A stretch of 64,000 nt of DNA from Desulfurococcales archaeon (GCA_015523295.1 WAKQ01000002.1:1-64000); one strand, 5' to 3'; positions 8,775 to 17,000 are shown, counted from the first letter of the stretch. Notes: generated by a model from the letters alone, not told the origin. Numbers and translations: made by a program.

Positions 8775-8870
8775 TGGTAGCCGGGCGGGGATTCGAACCC
8801 CGGTCACGGGGGATCTCCCCGTGCGGCAAGGGCCAGAGCCCCGCATCCTTGGCCGCTAGACGACCCGGCT
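8775..8870 (-). tRNA. tRNA-Gln(CTG) with canonical 37/38 intron
   Basis: The gene is 96 bases with CCA encoded. The acceptor AGCCGGG/CCCGGCT with A1-U72 is typical of archaeal tRNA-Gln. The anticodon loop reads CTCTGG before the intron, giving anticodon CTG. A 20-nt intron follows position 37; bases 32-35 (CTCT) pair with GGAG at the intron's 3' end and leave two 3-nt bulges, a bulge-helix-bulge target for the splicing endonuclease encoded at 14853-15473. Five bases separate it from the next tRNA gene. Confidence 0.9.
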
Positions 8871-8875
8871 GCTAG

Positions 8876-8965
8876 TGCCGCCGCGGGGGTTTGAACCCCG
8901 GACCTCCGGATCTCCCAGGAAGGGCCGTATGAGTCCGGCGCTCCACCAGGCTGAGCTACGGCGGC
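8876..8965 (-). tRNA. tRNA-Met(CAT), elongator type, with 37/38 intron
   Basis: The sequence folds with acceptor GCCGCCG/CGGCGGC, D stem GCTC/GAGC, anticodon stem CCGGA/TCCGG and loop CTCATA, then a 16-nt intron and base A38. Bases 32-35 (CTCA) pair with TGGG in the intron to form the bulge-helix-bulge. No CCA is encoded. G1-C72 and the CCGGA/TCCGG stem resemble archaeal elongator tRNA-Met rather than initiator or Ile2, but isotype calls among CAT tRNAs are less certain than the gene itself. It probably shares a transcript with tRNA-Gln. Confidence 0.88.
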
Positions 8966-9006
8966 ACCATTAGAGAAATTTTTAGGTTGGTTTTAAGCTT
9001 TTGCAG

Positions 9007-9330
9007 TTACGTTATTCTAGCAATTCTCTCCCGTAATTCTTCAGAGATCATCACCTTTAAGTCGTAGCGGTGGACACGAATTAGATGAAGGTACATCCCC
9101 CTCTTAGTGTAAGGGCCTTTTCTGCACAGATTACAGTAAAGCAAACCGTTCCTTTCCTTAACAACCTCTGAAGCTACAGCCTTTATAGTATCTAGTGAAA
9201 GACCAGCGAGAGTGGGACCTGTCACCACTTGAAGTTTCTGCTTATCATACCTTATTCTTGAGGCCTCCCTAGCCACGAATTCTACCAACTTTTCAGAGAG
9301 AATATCTATACGTGACAATTTAAACCCCAT
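9007..9330 (-). CDS. C2H2-type zinc-finger protein
   Basis: A product of about 107 residues starting at ATG 9330 (GTG/ATG positions up to 9339 are possible). It carries one clear C2H2 finger, CNLCRKGPYTKRGMYLHLIRVH, near residues 66-87, where the two Cys and two His spacings fit a zinc-binding beta-beta-alpha unit. It overlaps the upstream unknown gene by about 11 bases, so they are co-translated. A nucleic-acid-binding role is likely from the finger and the basic composition, but no target is visible. Confidence 0.7.
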   Translation of the reverse strand: MGFKLSRIDILSEKLVEFVAREASRIRYDKQKLQVVTGPTLAGLSLDTIKAVASEVVKERNGLLYCNLCRKGPYTKRGMYLHLIRVHRYDLKVMISEELRERIARIT

Positions 9331-9844
9331 ATAAACCACCTACTCCTACGACAAGGGCAGTTGCAACTGTTTGAATAACTTCCTCAGGATCTCCTCGACC
9401 TAGAATTTCACATACCGTGGGAACTTCTTCCATCCCTTTATTAAACACCATTGCTAAGTCTCTAAGTATTTCTTCGGATAAAACCGCCTTATACTCATTG
9501 GGTAGGACACATAAGCCCATCTTAAGCTCTACTGTTTTCCTCAGCAAAGACTCCAGTAGATGATCGTCTATATCCACAGTCCAGAAGGTGCCTAATTCCT
9601 CTTTAAGCCTTGTAGCTAATCCATCAACATACCTCCCCGTGCTTAGCTTCAAGGCTATTTCACCAGCTAAACTTTTAGCAACTTTAGCTAGCTCCTGAGA
9701 AAGCTGACTCATACCTAGTTCTCTAAGTATTTGAGCTGCTGAGAGCGAGATAACGAAATCTTTACAGATAGCACTAATTATTCTATCTTCACCCTCCTCT
9801 AATTTTCTTTCCATAACGCCCTCAACAATATACTGAAGAACCAT
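9320..9844 (-). CDS. uncharacterised helical protein upstream of zinc-finger gene
   Basis: A 174-residue, predominantly alpha-helical acidic protein with no motif I recognise. The C-terminal 30 residues (EEVIQTVATALVVGVGGLYGV) are hydrophobic enough to pack against a partner but short for a confident membrane helix. Its stop overlaps the start of the zinc-finger gene, so the two may form a complex. An internal ATG (MERKLEEGED) at 9814 is an alternative start. Confidence 0.55.
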   Translation of the reverse strand: MVLQYIVEGVMERKLEEGEDRIISAICKDFVISLSAAQILRELGMSQLSQELAKVAKSLAGEIALKLSTGRYVDGLATRLKEELGTFWTVDIDDHLLESLLRKTVELKMGLCVLPNEYKAVLSEEILRDLAMVFNKGMEEVPTVCEILGRGDPEEVIQTVATALVVGVGGLYGV

Positions 9845-9981
9845 GATGTTGACTACACCCCCTCCCTAACCTACATATGTGACTGCAGGAGTATAAAACT
9901 CAGGCACCCTATAGTATCTTCGAATAGGGAGTCAACATGTATTGAGTGAATTCTAAGAGTTCATAAAACCCCTACGACGTA

Positions 9982-9999
9982 TTAAATGCCTTAGCATTT
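9982..9999. repeat. short perfect hairpin in the 5S/unknown-gene spacer
   Basis: TAAATGC and GCATTTA form a 7-bp inverted repeat around a 4-base loop within the 271-base spacer 9845-10115. The spacer otherwise holds no gene I can support. The hairpin is downstream of the 5S rRNA gene (minus strand) by about 120 bases, so a processing or termination role is possible but unproven. Confidence 0.35.
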
Positions 10000-10115
10000 A
10001 AGAACCGAAATCGAACGAAGGGCCTAGAACGCAACTACCGTGAATTCAATTCATGAATCATTCCCTACGATAAACCTGCTTGAAACATGGGAGGCTTGTT
10101 CATGGAGAATAGCAT

Positions 10116-10245
10116 GGTGGCGGGACCCCAACTTAGGTGGGGCTGCGAGGCCTCGCGGACCCCACTGCCCCACCTAACGCGGCCAGCTTAACTTCCGGGA
10201 TCTGACGAGTCCGGGTGTTTCCTGGCCGCTATGGTCGGGGCCACC
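10116..10245 (-). rRNA. rrf: 5S ribosomal RNA
   Basis: On the minus strand the segment carries the conserved 5S core ACACCCGGACTCGTCAG...CCCGGAAGTTAAGC..., flanked by terminal helix strands GGTGGC (5' end near 10245) and GCCACC (3' end near 10116). The length of about 130 nt fits archaeal 5S. No 16S or 23S is adjacent, so this is an unlinked 5S gene, as usual in Crenarchaeota. An A/T-rich CCTAAAAACC box about 25-30 bases upstream of 10245 is a likely promoter element. The end positions are approximate. Confidence 0.92.
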
Positions 10246-10293
10246 AGATTAGTAAGGATATCAAGGGTTTTTAGGTTTTTTGGATGTCTCAAT

Positions 10294-10614
10294 CTACTTA
10301 GAAGCTATGATCTTTTCAGAGGCACTACCGGAGTTGTCTTCCTCCTTAACATATATTGCGGTAATGATCATTTCACCATCGCATTTAGGGCAGGTCCCCT
10401 CCTTCTTGCCTACGTAATCCCCTTCCTTGAACTCCCTCTCCACGCTGTACTCGCATGCGGTGCACTTAAGGAGGGTGTAGGTCTTCTTAACTTTCTGTTG
10501 CTTCTTCCTGCCTCCAAGAGAGAGGGCTATAAAGTATGCCAGCACAAATAGTGTTAGAGCAATTGTAACCAACGTAAAGGGATCAAGACTTATTCCATCC
10601 AATGTATGCGACAC
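10294..10614 (-). CDS. membrane-anchored zinc-ribbon protein
   Basis: A 106-residue protein with one N-terminal membrane helix (about residues 13-34) followed by a soluble C4 zinc ribbon, CTAC (about 51-54) and CPKC (about 74-77). The ribbon faces the cytosol if the N-terminus is outside. It starts 2 bases after the stop of the DUF1512 gene, which also has an N-terminal helix, so the two membrane-anchored proteins are probably made together. The function is unknown. A plus-strand frame over this region is a shadow. Confidence 0.75.
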   Translation of the reverse strand: MSHTLDGISLDPFTLVTIALTLFVLAYFIALSLGGRKKQQKVKKTYTLLKCTACEYSVEREFKEGDYVGKKEGTCPKCDGEMIITAIYVKEEDNSGSASEKIIASK

Positions 10615-10615
10615 C

Positions 10616-11710
10616 TCAAGCTATTCCTACAGTATTCCCGATGCCGGCCACGATAACAGCTTCGCTTTCCTTAACGGTATTCTCGATTATATCCTTAACC
10701 ACGTTCAATGCCTTTATAACACCTTCATAGATTTGCTTAGTCATCGCATTGATTGCCTCCTCATTAGACATCTTCACAACCACCGCCTCCAACGGTATTG
10801 AATACTTGGTTGCGATCCTCTCAATAGCTATTTTTTCAGGTCCTGGATCGCCTATGGCTGCTCCTATGCCGTGAGCTACTTCACCAGTTTCTTCACTCTC
10901 CAGCTTGAGAGCTGCATCAACAGTAATAATTTTCGAGACCCTGCCTCCAAGCTTTTCCACTAGTTTCTCAACTGCCTCACCCGGATAACCTACGGTTGAG
11001 CCCGGACCTTTTGCCTTAATAATATATACCTTCCTCCCATCTATCTGGATGTTATAAACGACTGTCTCCTTAACCAGTTCTTCAGGTTGGGAATTACCTG
11101 CAAGATAGTGTGCGACAAGTGGGCCTGCCCCATCTCCTATAGGGATCCCCCTCATAAAAGCGTCAATGGCATCATCATATGACTTTGCAAGGCCAACTAT
11201 TTGCTGAAGCTCAAGTGCTAGTTGCATCATAAGAATCCAGTTATTATATTTAAGACCTAACTTGTAGTAATGCTTCACTATCTTGTTAATTAGTGTTAAA
11301 GCAGATGAGATCTCGAGTATCACCTCCGTATTTTCCCATATTACCTCGCCAGCTCCCGGTAAGTTCTCCATAACGTAGGCCCTGACCTTGCTATCTCTAG
11401 ACCTTAGCAAATGCCTCAACCTTTTTATAATGTCGGTAGGTTCCACATCTACTGGGCTAATAAGAAAGAAGTTATTAGTGAAACCCTCTAAGACCTTCTT
11501 AGGTTCCTTCACACCAAGACTCATCAAATACTTCACGGCCTTTCTCTTGCTATCTTCTTCTAGCTCAGTCAGCTGCACTATCTTCTTCCTTATAAAGGAT
11601 GAGTATCTCCATAATTGCATCCTTTGAGGAAGATCAGTAAAGCTTAGTAGATAAGATCCAAGGATAAGTATAACGAACAGCGTCGTAGTCCAATCACTGC
11701 CATTGCTCAT
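10616..11710 (-). CDS. DUF1512 family archaeal membrane-anchored protein
   Basis: About 364 residues from ATG 11710; the upstream AGGAGGT near 11722-11728 favours this start over codons farther upstream. It has one N-terminal membrane helix and a large cytosolic part with glycine-rich motifs (PIGDGAGPLVAHYLAG near 190-205; KAKGPGSTVGYPGEAVEKLV near 235-254) that recur in archaeal DUF1512 proteins. The C-terminal helix NTVKESEAVIVAGIGNTVGIA contains a glycine-rich ending. The biochemical function is not known. It is co-transcribed with the membrane zinc-ribbon gene and lies just downstream of methionine aminopeptidase. Confidence 0.78.
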   Translation of the reverse strand: MSNGSDWTTTLFVILILGSYLLSFTDLPQRMQLWRYSSFIRKKIVQLTELEEDSKRKAVKYLMSLGVKEPKKVLEGFTNNFFLISPVDVEPTDIIKRLRHLLRSRDSKVRAYVMENLPGAGEVIWENTEVILEISSALTLINKIVKHYYKLGLKYNNWILMMQLALELQQIVGLAKSYDDAIDAFMRGIPIGDGAGPLVAHYLAGNSQPEELVKETVVYNIQIDGRKVYIIKAKGPGSTVGYPGEAVEKLVEKLGGRVSKIITVDAALKLESEETGEVAHGIGAAIGDPGPEKIAIERIATKYSIPLEAVVVKMSNEEAINAMTKQIYEGVIKALNVVKDIIENTVKESEAVIVAGIGNTVGIA

Positions 11711-11763
11711 CACGTGACCTACCTCCTGACTAAAGTGACGGATTCCTAACAATTTAGGAGGGA

Positions 11764-12717
11764 TTAAGCCTTTTTAATGGTTTCATTTAACACCGGGTTA
11801 GTGGTTATGAGAGGGCCCTCTTCGGTCACTATAAATGTCTCTTCGAACTGCACTACGTGTCCACCACCCGCCTCCACCAGAACAGGATATTTGTAGATAT
11901 ATCCCATAGAAGATAGCTTCCTCAACATAGATCTGACTTCCTCAAGGCCATATTTCTTCACCAGCTCCTTCAACCATCTCTCACAGAAAGGAAGCGTTTT
12001 AAAGTTCGACTGCACATACTTAAGAAGTTCGAACTCGTCGTCAGTAATTCCACCCTCACCTTCCTTTGGCATTTTCCTAAGGGAGTAAATCTGAACTGAA
12101 GAATGTACTTCTTTTACCCATCCTTTACCATCAGTTCCGAACGGCTCCATTGCATATGCTCTACCTTTTCTAAACTTACCTAGAGAGAACGGATCCCTGT
12201 AATTGGGTATTGACTCCCCAGCATGAATGATGAATCTGTCTAGGCTGTGACCGGTTAAGTTTTTAATAACCTTATAACCGGCCTTCCTAATGGTCTTCTC
12301 CACAACCCTCCCCGCATCGCTGAATTTCACACCGGGTTTAACCTTACTCAACCCTTTCTCCAAAGCTTTTTTAACAGCCTCGCCAAGCTTCTCATACCTC
12401 TCATCAAAAATTATGGTTAGCGCAGTATCAGCTATGTAGCCATTGACGTGAACTCCAAGATCTACCTTAATAACAGAGTTCTCATGCAAAACCTCACTAT
12501 CATCCAAGAGCGGGGTTCTATGCGCGGCTACCTGATTTATGGATAAATTCACGGGAAAGGCCAAACCTCCACCCCACTCGATAATATATGCCTCTATTTC
12601 ATCTGCGATGGATAAGAGAGTTTTACCGGGCTGAACTATCTTAAGAGCGTATTGCTTAGCTTTATACGCTATCTCCCCGGCCGCAATATAGTTCCTTATT
12701 ACCTCCTCCTCGACCAT
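11764..12717 (-). CDS. map: methionine aminopeptidase, type II
   Basis: A 317-residue cytosolic enzyme that removes the initiator methionine from nascent proteins. The pita-bread fold metal ligands are visible: Asp in VIKVDLGVHVNG and DTALT (about 86-100), His in NLTGHSLDRF (about 157), Glu in MEPFGT (about 191) and the final Glu in VQFEETFIV (near 292). The roughly 65-residue insertion between the last two ligands marks type II, as in eukaryotes and archaea. It is the first gene of the run map - DUF1512 - zinc-ribbon. Confidence 0.95.
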   Translation of the reverse strand: MVEEEVIRNYIAAGEIAYKAKQYALKIVQPGKTLLSIADEIEAYIIEWGGGLAFPVNLSINQVAAHRTPLLDDSEVLHENSVIKVDLGVHVNGYIADTALTIIFDERYEKLGEAVKKALEKGLSKVKPGVKFSDAGRVVEKTIRKAGYKVIKNLTGHSLDRFIIHAGESIPNYRDPFSLGKFRKGRAYAMEPFGTDGKGWVKEVHSSVQIYSLRKMPKEGEGGITDDEFELLKYVQSNFKTLPFCERWLKELVKKYGLEEVRSMLRKLSSMGYIYKYPVLVEAGGGHVVQFEETFIVTEEGPLITTNPVLNETIKKA

Positions 12718-12822
12718 TTCATTTCACTACTAGTTATGAGGATATAATATAGAAATTTAAAGGATGACTTGCCGGTAATGCCTTTATTGCTTTAATAATA
12801 ATTGATAGGTTGGGAGACAACA

Positions 12823-13506
12823 ATGATAAGGGTTAAGTGGTTTGGGCATTCTGCCTTTGAGGTTGAAATTCAAAATAAGAAATTCTTGGTGGATCCTTGG
12901 CTGAGGAATCCTAAGTCTCCCCTGACAACTCTGGATGGATTAAACCCCGACTACATACTTGTTACCCATGGACATGGAGACCACTTAGGAGATACCCTAG
13001 AGCTTTTAGAGAAATATCCCAGGGCTAAGGCTGTAGCCATTTTCGAGTTAGCTAATTACATTGCCAAAGAGATAGGCGACACCTCAAGAGTGATAGATGC
13101 AAACATTGGAGGACCTATAGACTTGGGTGAGGGGTTCTACGCGGTTCTCACAACCGCGACACACTCCTCGCCATACGGTAATCCAACAGGAGTTGTCTTC
13201 GGTAAGGATGACGATATCGTCTATCACGCAGGAGATACTGGCCTTACTTACGATATGAAGTTAATTGGCGAGCTATATAAGCCGAAAATAGCCCTCCTTC
13301 CTATAGGAGGACATTATACTATGGGACCCAGAGAGGCCGCCAAAGCAGCATCTCTAATAGGGCCTAAATATGTTATACCGATGCACTATGGCACTTTCCC
13401 AGTGATTAAGGGCTCTCCAGAAGAATTCAAGAATGCCTTGAGGGAGTACGCGCCAGAAGTCAAAGTGGTATTGTTAACGCCTGGAGAAGAGGTCACTCTA
13501 GAATAA
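12823..13506 (+). CDS. UPF0173 metallo-beta-lactamase-fold hydrolase
   Basis: A product of about 227 residues starting at ATG 12823, the family's usual N-terminus (MIRVKWFGHSAFEV). The metal-binding motif is THGHGDHLGD (about 51-60), with further ligands in ATHSSPYG, HAGDTG and PMHYGTF. Family members are RNase Z/beta-lactamase-fold hydrolases of unknown substrate. It is divergent from methionine aminopeptidase with about 100 bases between them. The length matches the family. Confidence 0.88.
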   Translation: MIRVKWFGHSAFEVEIQNKKFLVDPWLRNPKSPLTTLDGLNPDYILVTHGHGDHLGDTLELLEKYPRAKAVAIFELANYIAKEIGDTSRVIDANIGGPIDLGEGFYAVLTTATHSSPYGNPTGVVFGKDDDIVYHAGDTGLTYDMKLIGELYKPKIALLPIGGHYTMGPREAAKAASLIGPKYVIPMHYGTFPVIKGSPEEFKNALREYAPEVKVVLLTPGEEVTLE

Positions 13507-13662
13507 ACACATAGTTTTTTACTTGAACCATCTCCTAAGACTGCTTAAAAACTCCTAAACTACGGAATGTGATTATTTGTAGCCTTATTAAAGGGAAAGC
13601 TTAGCTAAGGTAATAGCTTCTAAGATCTTTAAGGTAATAATGAATTCCGTTCACTCAAGTAT

Positions 13663-13718
13663 GCCTCAGACCTGCGTGGGTCAATCACCTCTCAGGCCTT
13701 TCGAGCATCATCATCGGC
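13663..13718 (-). ncRNA. C/D box sRNA
   Basis: On the minus strand: C box ATGATGA (13708-13714), exactly 12-nt spacer, D' CTGA (13692-13695), 3-nt linker, C' GTGATTG (13682-13688), exactly 12-nt spacer, D CTGA (13666-13669). Flanking GCC (5') and GGC (3') can pair as the terminal stem. The 12/12 spacing is the archaeal norm for box C/D methylation guides. The guides would pair with targets reading GCCTTTCGAGCA and ACCTGCGTGGGT; I did not identify them in rRNA or tRNA. It lies in the spacer 13507-13769, which has no other gene. Confidence 0.8.
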
Positions 13719-13769
13719 TACTAACCCTAAATATAAGTCATCCAGTTTATTTTACTATACGGGTTCATA

Positions 13770-14390
13770 ATGAGAGGCGTTCTAGGTATATCTGGGGCTA
13801 GTGGGCAAATATATGCATTGAGGATTGCAGAGCTACTTCATGACCTTGGCCATCATACCTACTGCATCGTCTCTGGTAATGCACTTAAGGTAGCTGAGAA
13901 TGAATGTCTAGATAAAGAAAATTTCATGAAACTTCTTTCTAAGTTCTGCGATGAGATCATTTCAAACGAAGATTTAAACTCTCCACTTGCATCATCTTCC
14001 TTCACCTTGGGGTTCGGGGTGATAGCTCCATGTTCCCTGAAATCACTTTCAGATATAGCTAATTCCAGACAGGATACTCTCATATCAAGAGTGAGTGGGA
14101 ACCTCTTAAGACTAAGGAAAAAGCTAGTGCTGCTAATTCGTGAAACCCCGCTCTCTACAATAGATATTCTCAACATGCTGAAGGCATCAATAGCAGGTGC
14201 GATAATAATGCCAGCGTCTCCAGGGTTTTATGGAAGACCAAGAGATTTGAAAGAGGTCGTTGACTTTGTGGTTGGCAAGGTATTTGATGCACTGGAAATT
14301 CCTGCTAACATATATGTGAGGTGGGGAGATCCAAGCATCACTCGTAGAAGTCGCCTTTGCGACCTGTTCTACGGCTCAAGAGATCTTTGA
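13770..14390 (+). CDS. ubiX: UbiX-like flavin prenyltransferase
   Basis: A 206-residue flavodoxin-like flavoprotein of the UbiX/Pad1 family, which attaches a dimethylallyl unit to FMN to make the cofactor of UbiD-type decarboxylases. Family motifs are GISGASGQIYALRI (residues 6-19), the LASSSF segment (near 72) and the MPASPGFYGRP segment (about 148-158). It lacks a UbiD neighbour. A TTTATTTTACTATA element just upstream and no spacer for a Shine-Dalgarno suggest a near-leaderless message. Its last 53 bases overlap the 3' end of the convergent cysteine-rich gene. Confidence 0.85.
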   Translation: MRGVLGISGASGQIYALRIAELLHDLGHHTYCIVSGNALKVAENECLDKENFMKLLSKFCDEIISNEDLNSPLASSSFTLGFGVIAPCSLKSLSDIANSRQDTLISRVSGNLLRLRKKLVLLIRETPLSTIDILNMLKASIAGAIIMPASPGFYGRPRDLKEVVDFVVGKVFDALEIPANIYVRWGDPSITRRSRLCDLFYGSRDL

Positions 14391-14826
14391 CCCTGGAATC
14401 AAATTCCTTGTTCTCCTTTTCTAGCTCTTGGAAAAACTCATCACCGCTTTTCTTAAATTTGACAGCATAAGCACACCTCCCGTCAGGGAGCAGGGCTCCC
14501 AACTCACAGTATGCATACTGGCATTTAGGGCCGAGACACTCATCCCCTATCCACCTACACATCGCGACCTTCTGAACGTGGCCCTTAACTACCTTATTTA
14601 CGTATACTAAAGCCCTCTTGCTACACCTAAAGTAGGGACATAAAGGGTTACATTTATCTCCTATAGGCATAGGTTTCTGCTGAAGTTCCTTCCATGATGC
14701 CTTCCTCTGTTCTTGTCTTTGTCTATCCCTGAAACCCCGCCTTCCACCACGTCTATCATCATAGTGCCGGCCGTAATGATGTCTATGCACATAATCCTTG
14801 TTATCAGGGCTCAATCCCATCACCAA
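14338..14826 (-). CDS. cysteine-rich protein with basic, histidine-rich N-terminus
   Basis: About 162 residues (start within 14814-14826; GGTGAT at the beginning could drive the TTG near 14814). Residues 15-45 are rich in His, Arg and Gly (HRHHYGRHYDDRRGGRRG), looking like an RNA-binding tail. Then come nine cysteines in a compact block (CNPLCPYFRC; CRWIGDEC; CQYAYCELG; GRC), likely binding zinc or iron-sulphur. The family is unrecognised. It overlaps the convergent ubiX 3' end by 53 bases and precedes the splicing endonuclease gene on the same strand. Confidence 0.7.
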   Translation of the reverse strand: MVMGLSPDNKDYVHRHHYGRHYDDRRGGRRGFRDRQRQEQRKASWKELQQKPMPIGDKCNPLCPYFRCSKRALVYVNKVVKGHVQKVAMCRWIGDECLGPKCQYAYCELGALLPDGRCAYAVKFKKSGDEFFQELEKENKEFDSRVKDLLSRRTGRKGDFYE

Positions 14827-14852
14827 AGGCCTAACATTAACACCATTTTACC

Positions 14853-15473
14853 TTATGGCCGAAGCCATTTAAAAGTTATGTAGATTCTTTCCCCCGAAGG
14901 GTAAACAATCGAAAGCAAGAGATCTTTCCTCACACTATGCGAGACTCTTCCCCATCCTATAAGGTCCCCAGGATCTACCTTCTCATCATACCTTAATGTC
15001 TTTACAAGATAAGGAGCATGCTCTACACCCGGCCTCTGCCTATAAACCGCAAAATCGACACCATACTTAAGGGCAGATCTCACAATGAAACCGGAATCCC
15101 TGAGTTGCTTATACGTCCCATAAAGTTCCTTGAAGTCAGGAACTTGCTTAGATGCGTACATCTCGAGCTCTTTTATATCCATGTATCTGTCGCCATATGA
15201 GAGAGAAATTACACCTTTCTCAAGGAGGTAGGCCGCTTCAAAGAGAGATAACTCTAAAGGTCTTTCAATGTCAGTGGTCTTAGGTTTCTTCACACCTACC
15301 GGCTTCCCAAAGAAGCCCCTACCGAAGAGACATTTTGCGAATTCAACATCAAATACAACTGCCTTAGACCCTATAAGTAATGCTCTTCCAGTACCACACG
15401 CTCTTACATCGTTATCGGTGAAGGGAGATGTATCTGATATAAGTCCCCACCCGCTTAAGTATGTCTGCGGCAT
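14853..15473 (-). CDS. endA: tRNA-splicing endonuclease, catalytic subunit
   Basis: A product of about 206 residues. The C-terminal nuclease domain has KYGVDFAVYR (Tyr), the EHAPYLV histidine and the VRKDLLLS lysine, the catalytic triad of archaeal tRNA-intron endonuclease. The motif GFFGKPVG is the domain-linking signature. It cuts bulge-helix-bulge sites like those in the five intron-containing tRNA genes here. Crenarchaeal enzymes usually pair a catalytic with a structural subunit; no second subunit is visible. The start is uncertain (ATG 15473 used, overlapping the PhoU-like gene by 62 bases). Confidence 0.88.
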   Translation of the reverse strand: MPQTYLSGWGLISDTSPFTDNDVRACGTGRALLIGSKAVVFDVEFAKCLFGRGFFGKPVGVKKPKTTDIERPLELSLFEAAYLLEKGVISLSYGDRYMDIKELEMYASKQVPDFKELYGTYKQLRDSGFIVRSALKYGVDFAVYRQRPGVEHAPYLVKTLRYDEKVDPGDLIGWGRVSHSVRKDLLLSIVYPSGERIYITFKWLRP

Positions 15474-16104
15474 CCTCAAGCTTATCGAATAACTCCTTAA
15501 TGAGGATGAGCGCACCAACATCCTTGCTATAATTCCTGAGCACTGCTAAACCACCTTCACGATAGAGATCATCGATTGCGTTCTCAGATTTTATTAGCTT
15601 TATATAAAGCTCCCTAAACGCTTTATTCCCGAGATTGATCTTAAAAAGCATGTCCGTGTCCAGCTCCACCATATTAATTAACCTAGTTAACATTGCATCG
15701 AGCAAAGCATAAAGCTTATCGGGTAACCTTTCAAACTCCTTACTACTGAGTAAGAGGTTTCTGTAGGCTGAGGCCTCTCCATGCTCTGCCGCCCTAACTA
15801 AATCCTGAATTATGCTAACATATACGTCCTTAAAGGTGAGTGTCGGAGAAACCTTAATGACGTACTCCATCAGGTTGATACCGTAATTCTCAACATCATC
15901 TTTCAGTGCTCTTATTCTACTATATCTTTTACTTACAGCATCAACATTCCCATTATCCAAGTCCTTGAACATGAGGGCGAGTTCCCTATAGATTTCCTTC
16001 ACGTTCCTAAGTATGGTGTTTAATTGCTCCATAATCTGGGACTCTGCAATGCTTTCTCTCTCAGCACCACGACTCACATCTAAGTTTATGCTTCCCTCAG
16101 ACAT
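15412..16104 (-). CDS. PhoU/DUF47-like helical protein
   Basis: A 230-residue protein from ATG 16104 (16128 also possible), entirely helical with a heptad-like pattern. It resembles the archaeal DUF47/PhoU-like family of phosphate-transport accessory proteins (MFKDLDNGNVDAVSKRYSRI; KLIKSENAIDDLYREGG; LIKELFDKLEDAADILKRV). Those proteins bind metal clusters and often pair with a PiT transporter, which is not seen nearby. It overlaps endA, which starts in its last 62 bases. Assignment rests on overall pattern. Confidence 0.6.
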   Translation of the reverse strand: MSEGSINLDVSRGAERESIAESQIMEQLNTILRNVKEIYRELALMFKDLDNGNVDAVSKRYSRIRALKDDVENYGINLMEYVIKVSPTLTFKDVYVSIIQDLVRAAEHGEASAYRNLLLSSKEFERLPDKLYALLDAMLTRLINMVELDTDMLFKINLGNKAFRELYIKLIKSENAIDDLYREGGLAVLRNYSKDVGALILIKELFDKLEDAADILKRVGTYIRYISLHR

Positions 16105-16191
16105 CAGTATTGCCCATGTGGTTATCAACCCTAACTTATTTAATGTTATTGTTACTGCCTGTAAAACGAAGAACTTAGAGCAACACCAAGA

Positions 16192-16611
16192 TCAGGAATG
16201 TCCTATACTATTCAAGAAACCCTCTGCCGCATCTTTTAATTCATCAACACTGCTCAATTCATTCAATACAAACTTAAGGTCGGGTTCTGGAGCGCCTCTG
16301 GATACCATAAGATCTCTTAATTCAAGCATCAGCTCCTTTTCATCATTTATAGATACCCATAGCGTGAACTCAAGTAATGTCTTAACGAGTTCCGCATATT
16401 CGCCCTCCAACTGTGGATTTTTCTTAGAATTAGAGAGTGAGCGAAGGAGTAGTCTCCTCGCACGCCTTAATCTTTGGAGCGTCTCCCTAACCTCCATAAA
16501 AGTAGTGACTCCCCTCCTGAACTCATCGACCTGTCTTCTCAGCTTGGAGATAAGCTCATCTCTTCTTAGAGTCTGCTCCTCCACCTCTCTATATAGGAGG
16601 GATACCTCCAC
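16192..16611 (-). CDS. uncharacterised helical coiled-coil protein
   Basis: I take GTG 16611, two bases after the upstream stop, as the start, giving about 139 residues. The first 60 residues are strongly basic and heptad-like (EEQTLRRDELISKLRRQVDEF), probably a coiled coil. The second half is acidic and helical. I recognise no family. It sits between the PhoU-like gene and the small gene 16613-16969 on the same strand. An ATG at 16650 is a longer alternative but would overlap the upstream gene by 38 bases. Confidence 0.5.
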   Translation of the reverse strand: MEVSLLYREVEEQTLRRDELISKLRRQVDEFRRGVTTFMEVRETLQRLRRARRLLLRSLSNSKKNPQLEGEYAELVKTLLEFTLWVSINDEKELMLELRDLMVSRGAPEPDLKFVLNELSSVDELKDAAEGFLNSIGHS

Positions 16612-16612
16612 C

Positions 16613-16969
16613 TTATAATCCCCTAACGGTAACCAAGCTATTATCGGCAATACCGTTTTCCTTCATTAATGCTTCATTAGCCCAAACCTCATTCTCTGGA
16701 ACCTGCTCTGACTCAACAGCCTTAAACCTGAAGCGCTTCTTACCAGCAACTGAAACCTCAATGCCTCCCTTAATCTCTAAGTACTTCAGGAGCGCGGGTG
16801 ATATGTGAAGCTCATTCTCTGGCACCTCTTTTCTCAACCTAAGCCTTACCCGCTTCTCCTTAACCTTTCCACCCCCCTTCATCATCAATTGAGACGCGGG
16901 TGGTATCACGGCCACAAGCTGTTTCACGTCTTTTTTCTTCCCTTGCTCGCCCTCAGACAGTCTCGACAC
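16613..16969 (-). CDS. small basic protein with two repeated beta units
   Basis: A 118-residue protein. After a lysine-rich N-terminus, two similar segments appear: VPENELHISPALLKYLEIKGG (about 49-69) and VPENEVWANEALMKENGIAD (about 90-109), each followed by a beta strand (IEVSVAG; SLVTVRG). The repeat resembles a swapped-hairpin or double-psi beta-barrel layout, as in AbrB or CDC48 N-domains, but I would not assign a family. It lies 31 bases downstream of the GlyRS gene on the same strand, which suggests co-transcription. Confidence 0.6.
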   Translation of the reverse strand: MSRLSEGEQGKKKDVKQLVAVIPPASQLMMKGGGKVKEKRVRLRLRKEVPENELHISPALLKYLEIKGGIEVSVAGKKRFRFKAVESEQVPENEVWANEALMKENGIADNSLVTVRGL

Positions 16970-17000
16970 CTCAGCACTAATTTTTTGCGATCGGGGGTTA

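Noticed and set aside
10231-10551. 106-codon plus-strand frame over the 5S gene and the membrane zinc-ribbon gene
   Set aside because: It overlaps the 5S 5' end and runs antisense to a well-supported CDS; no motif.
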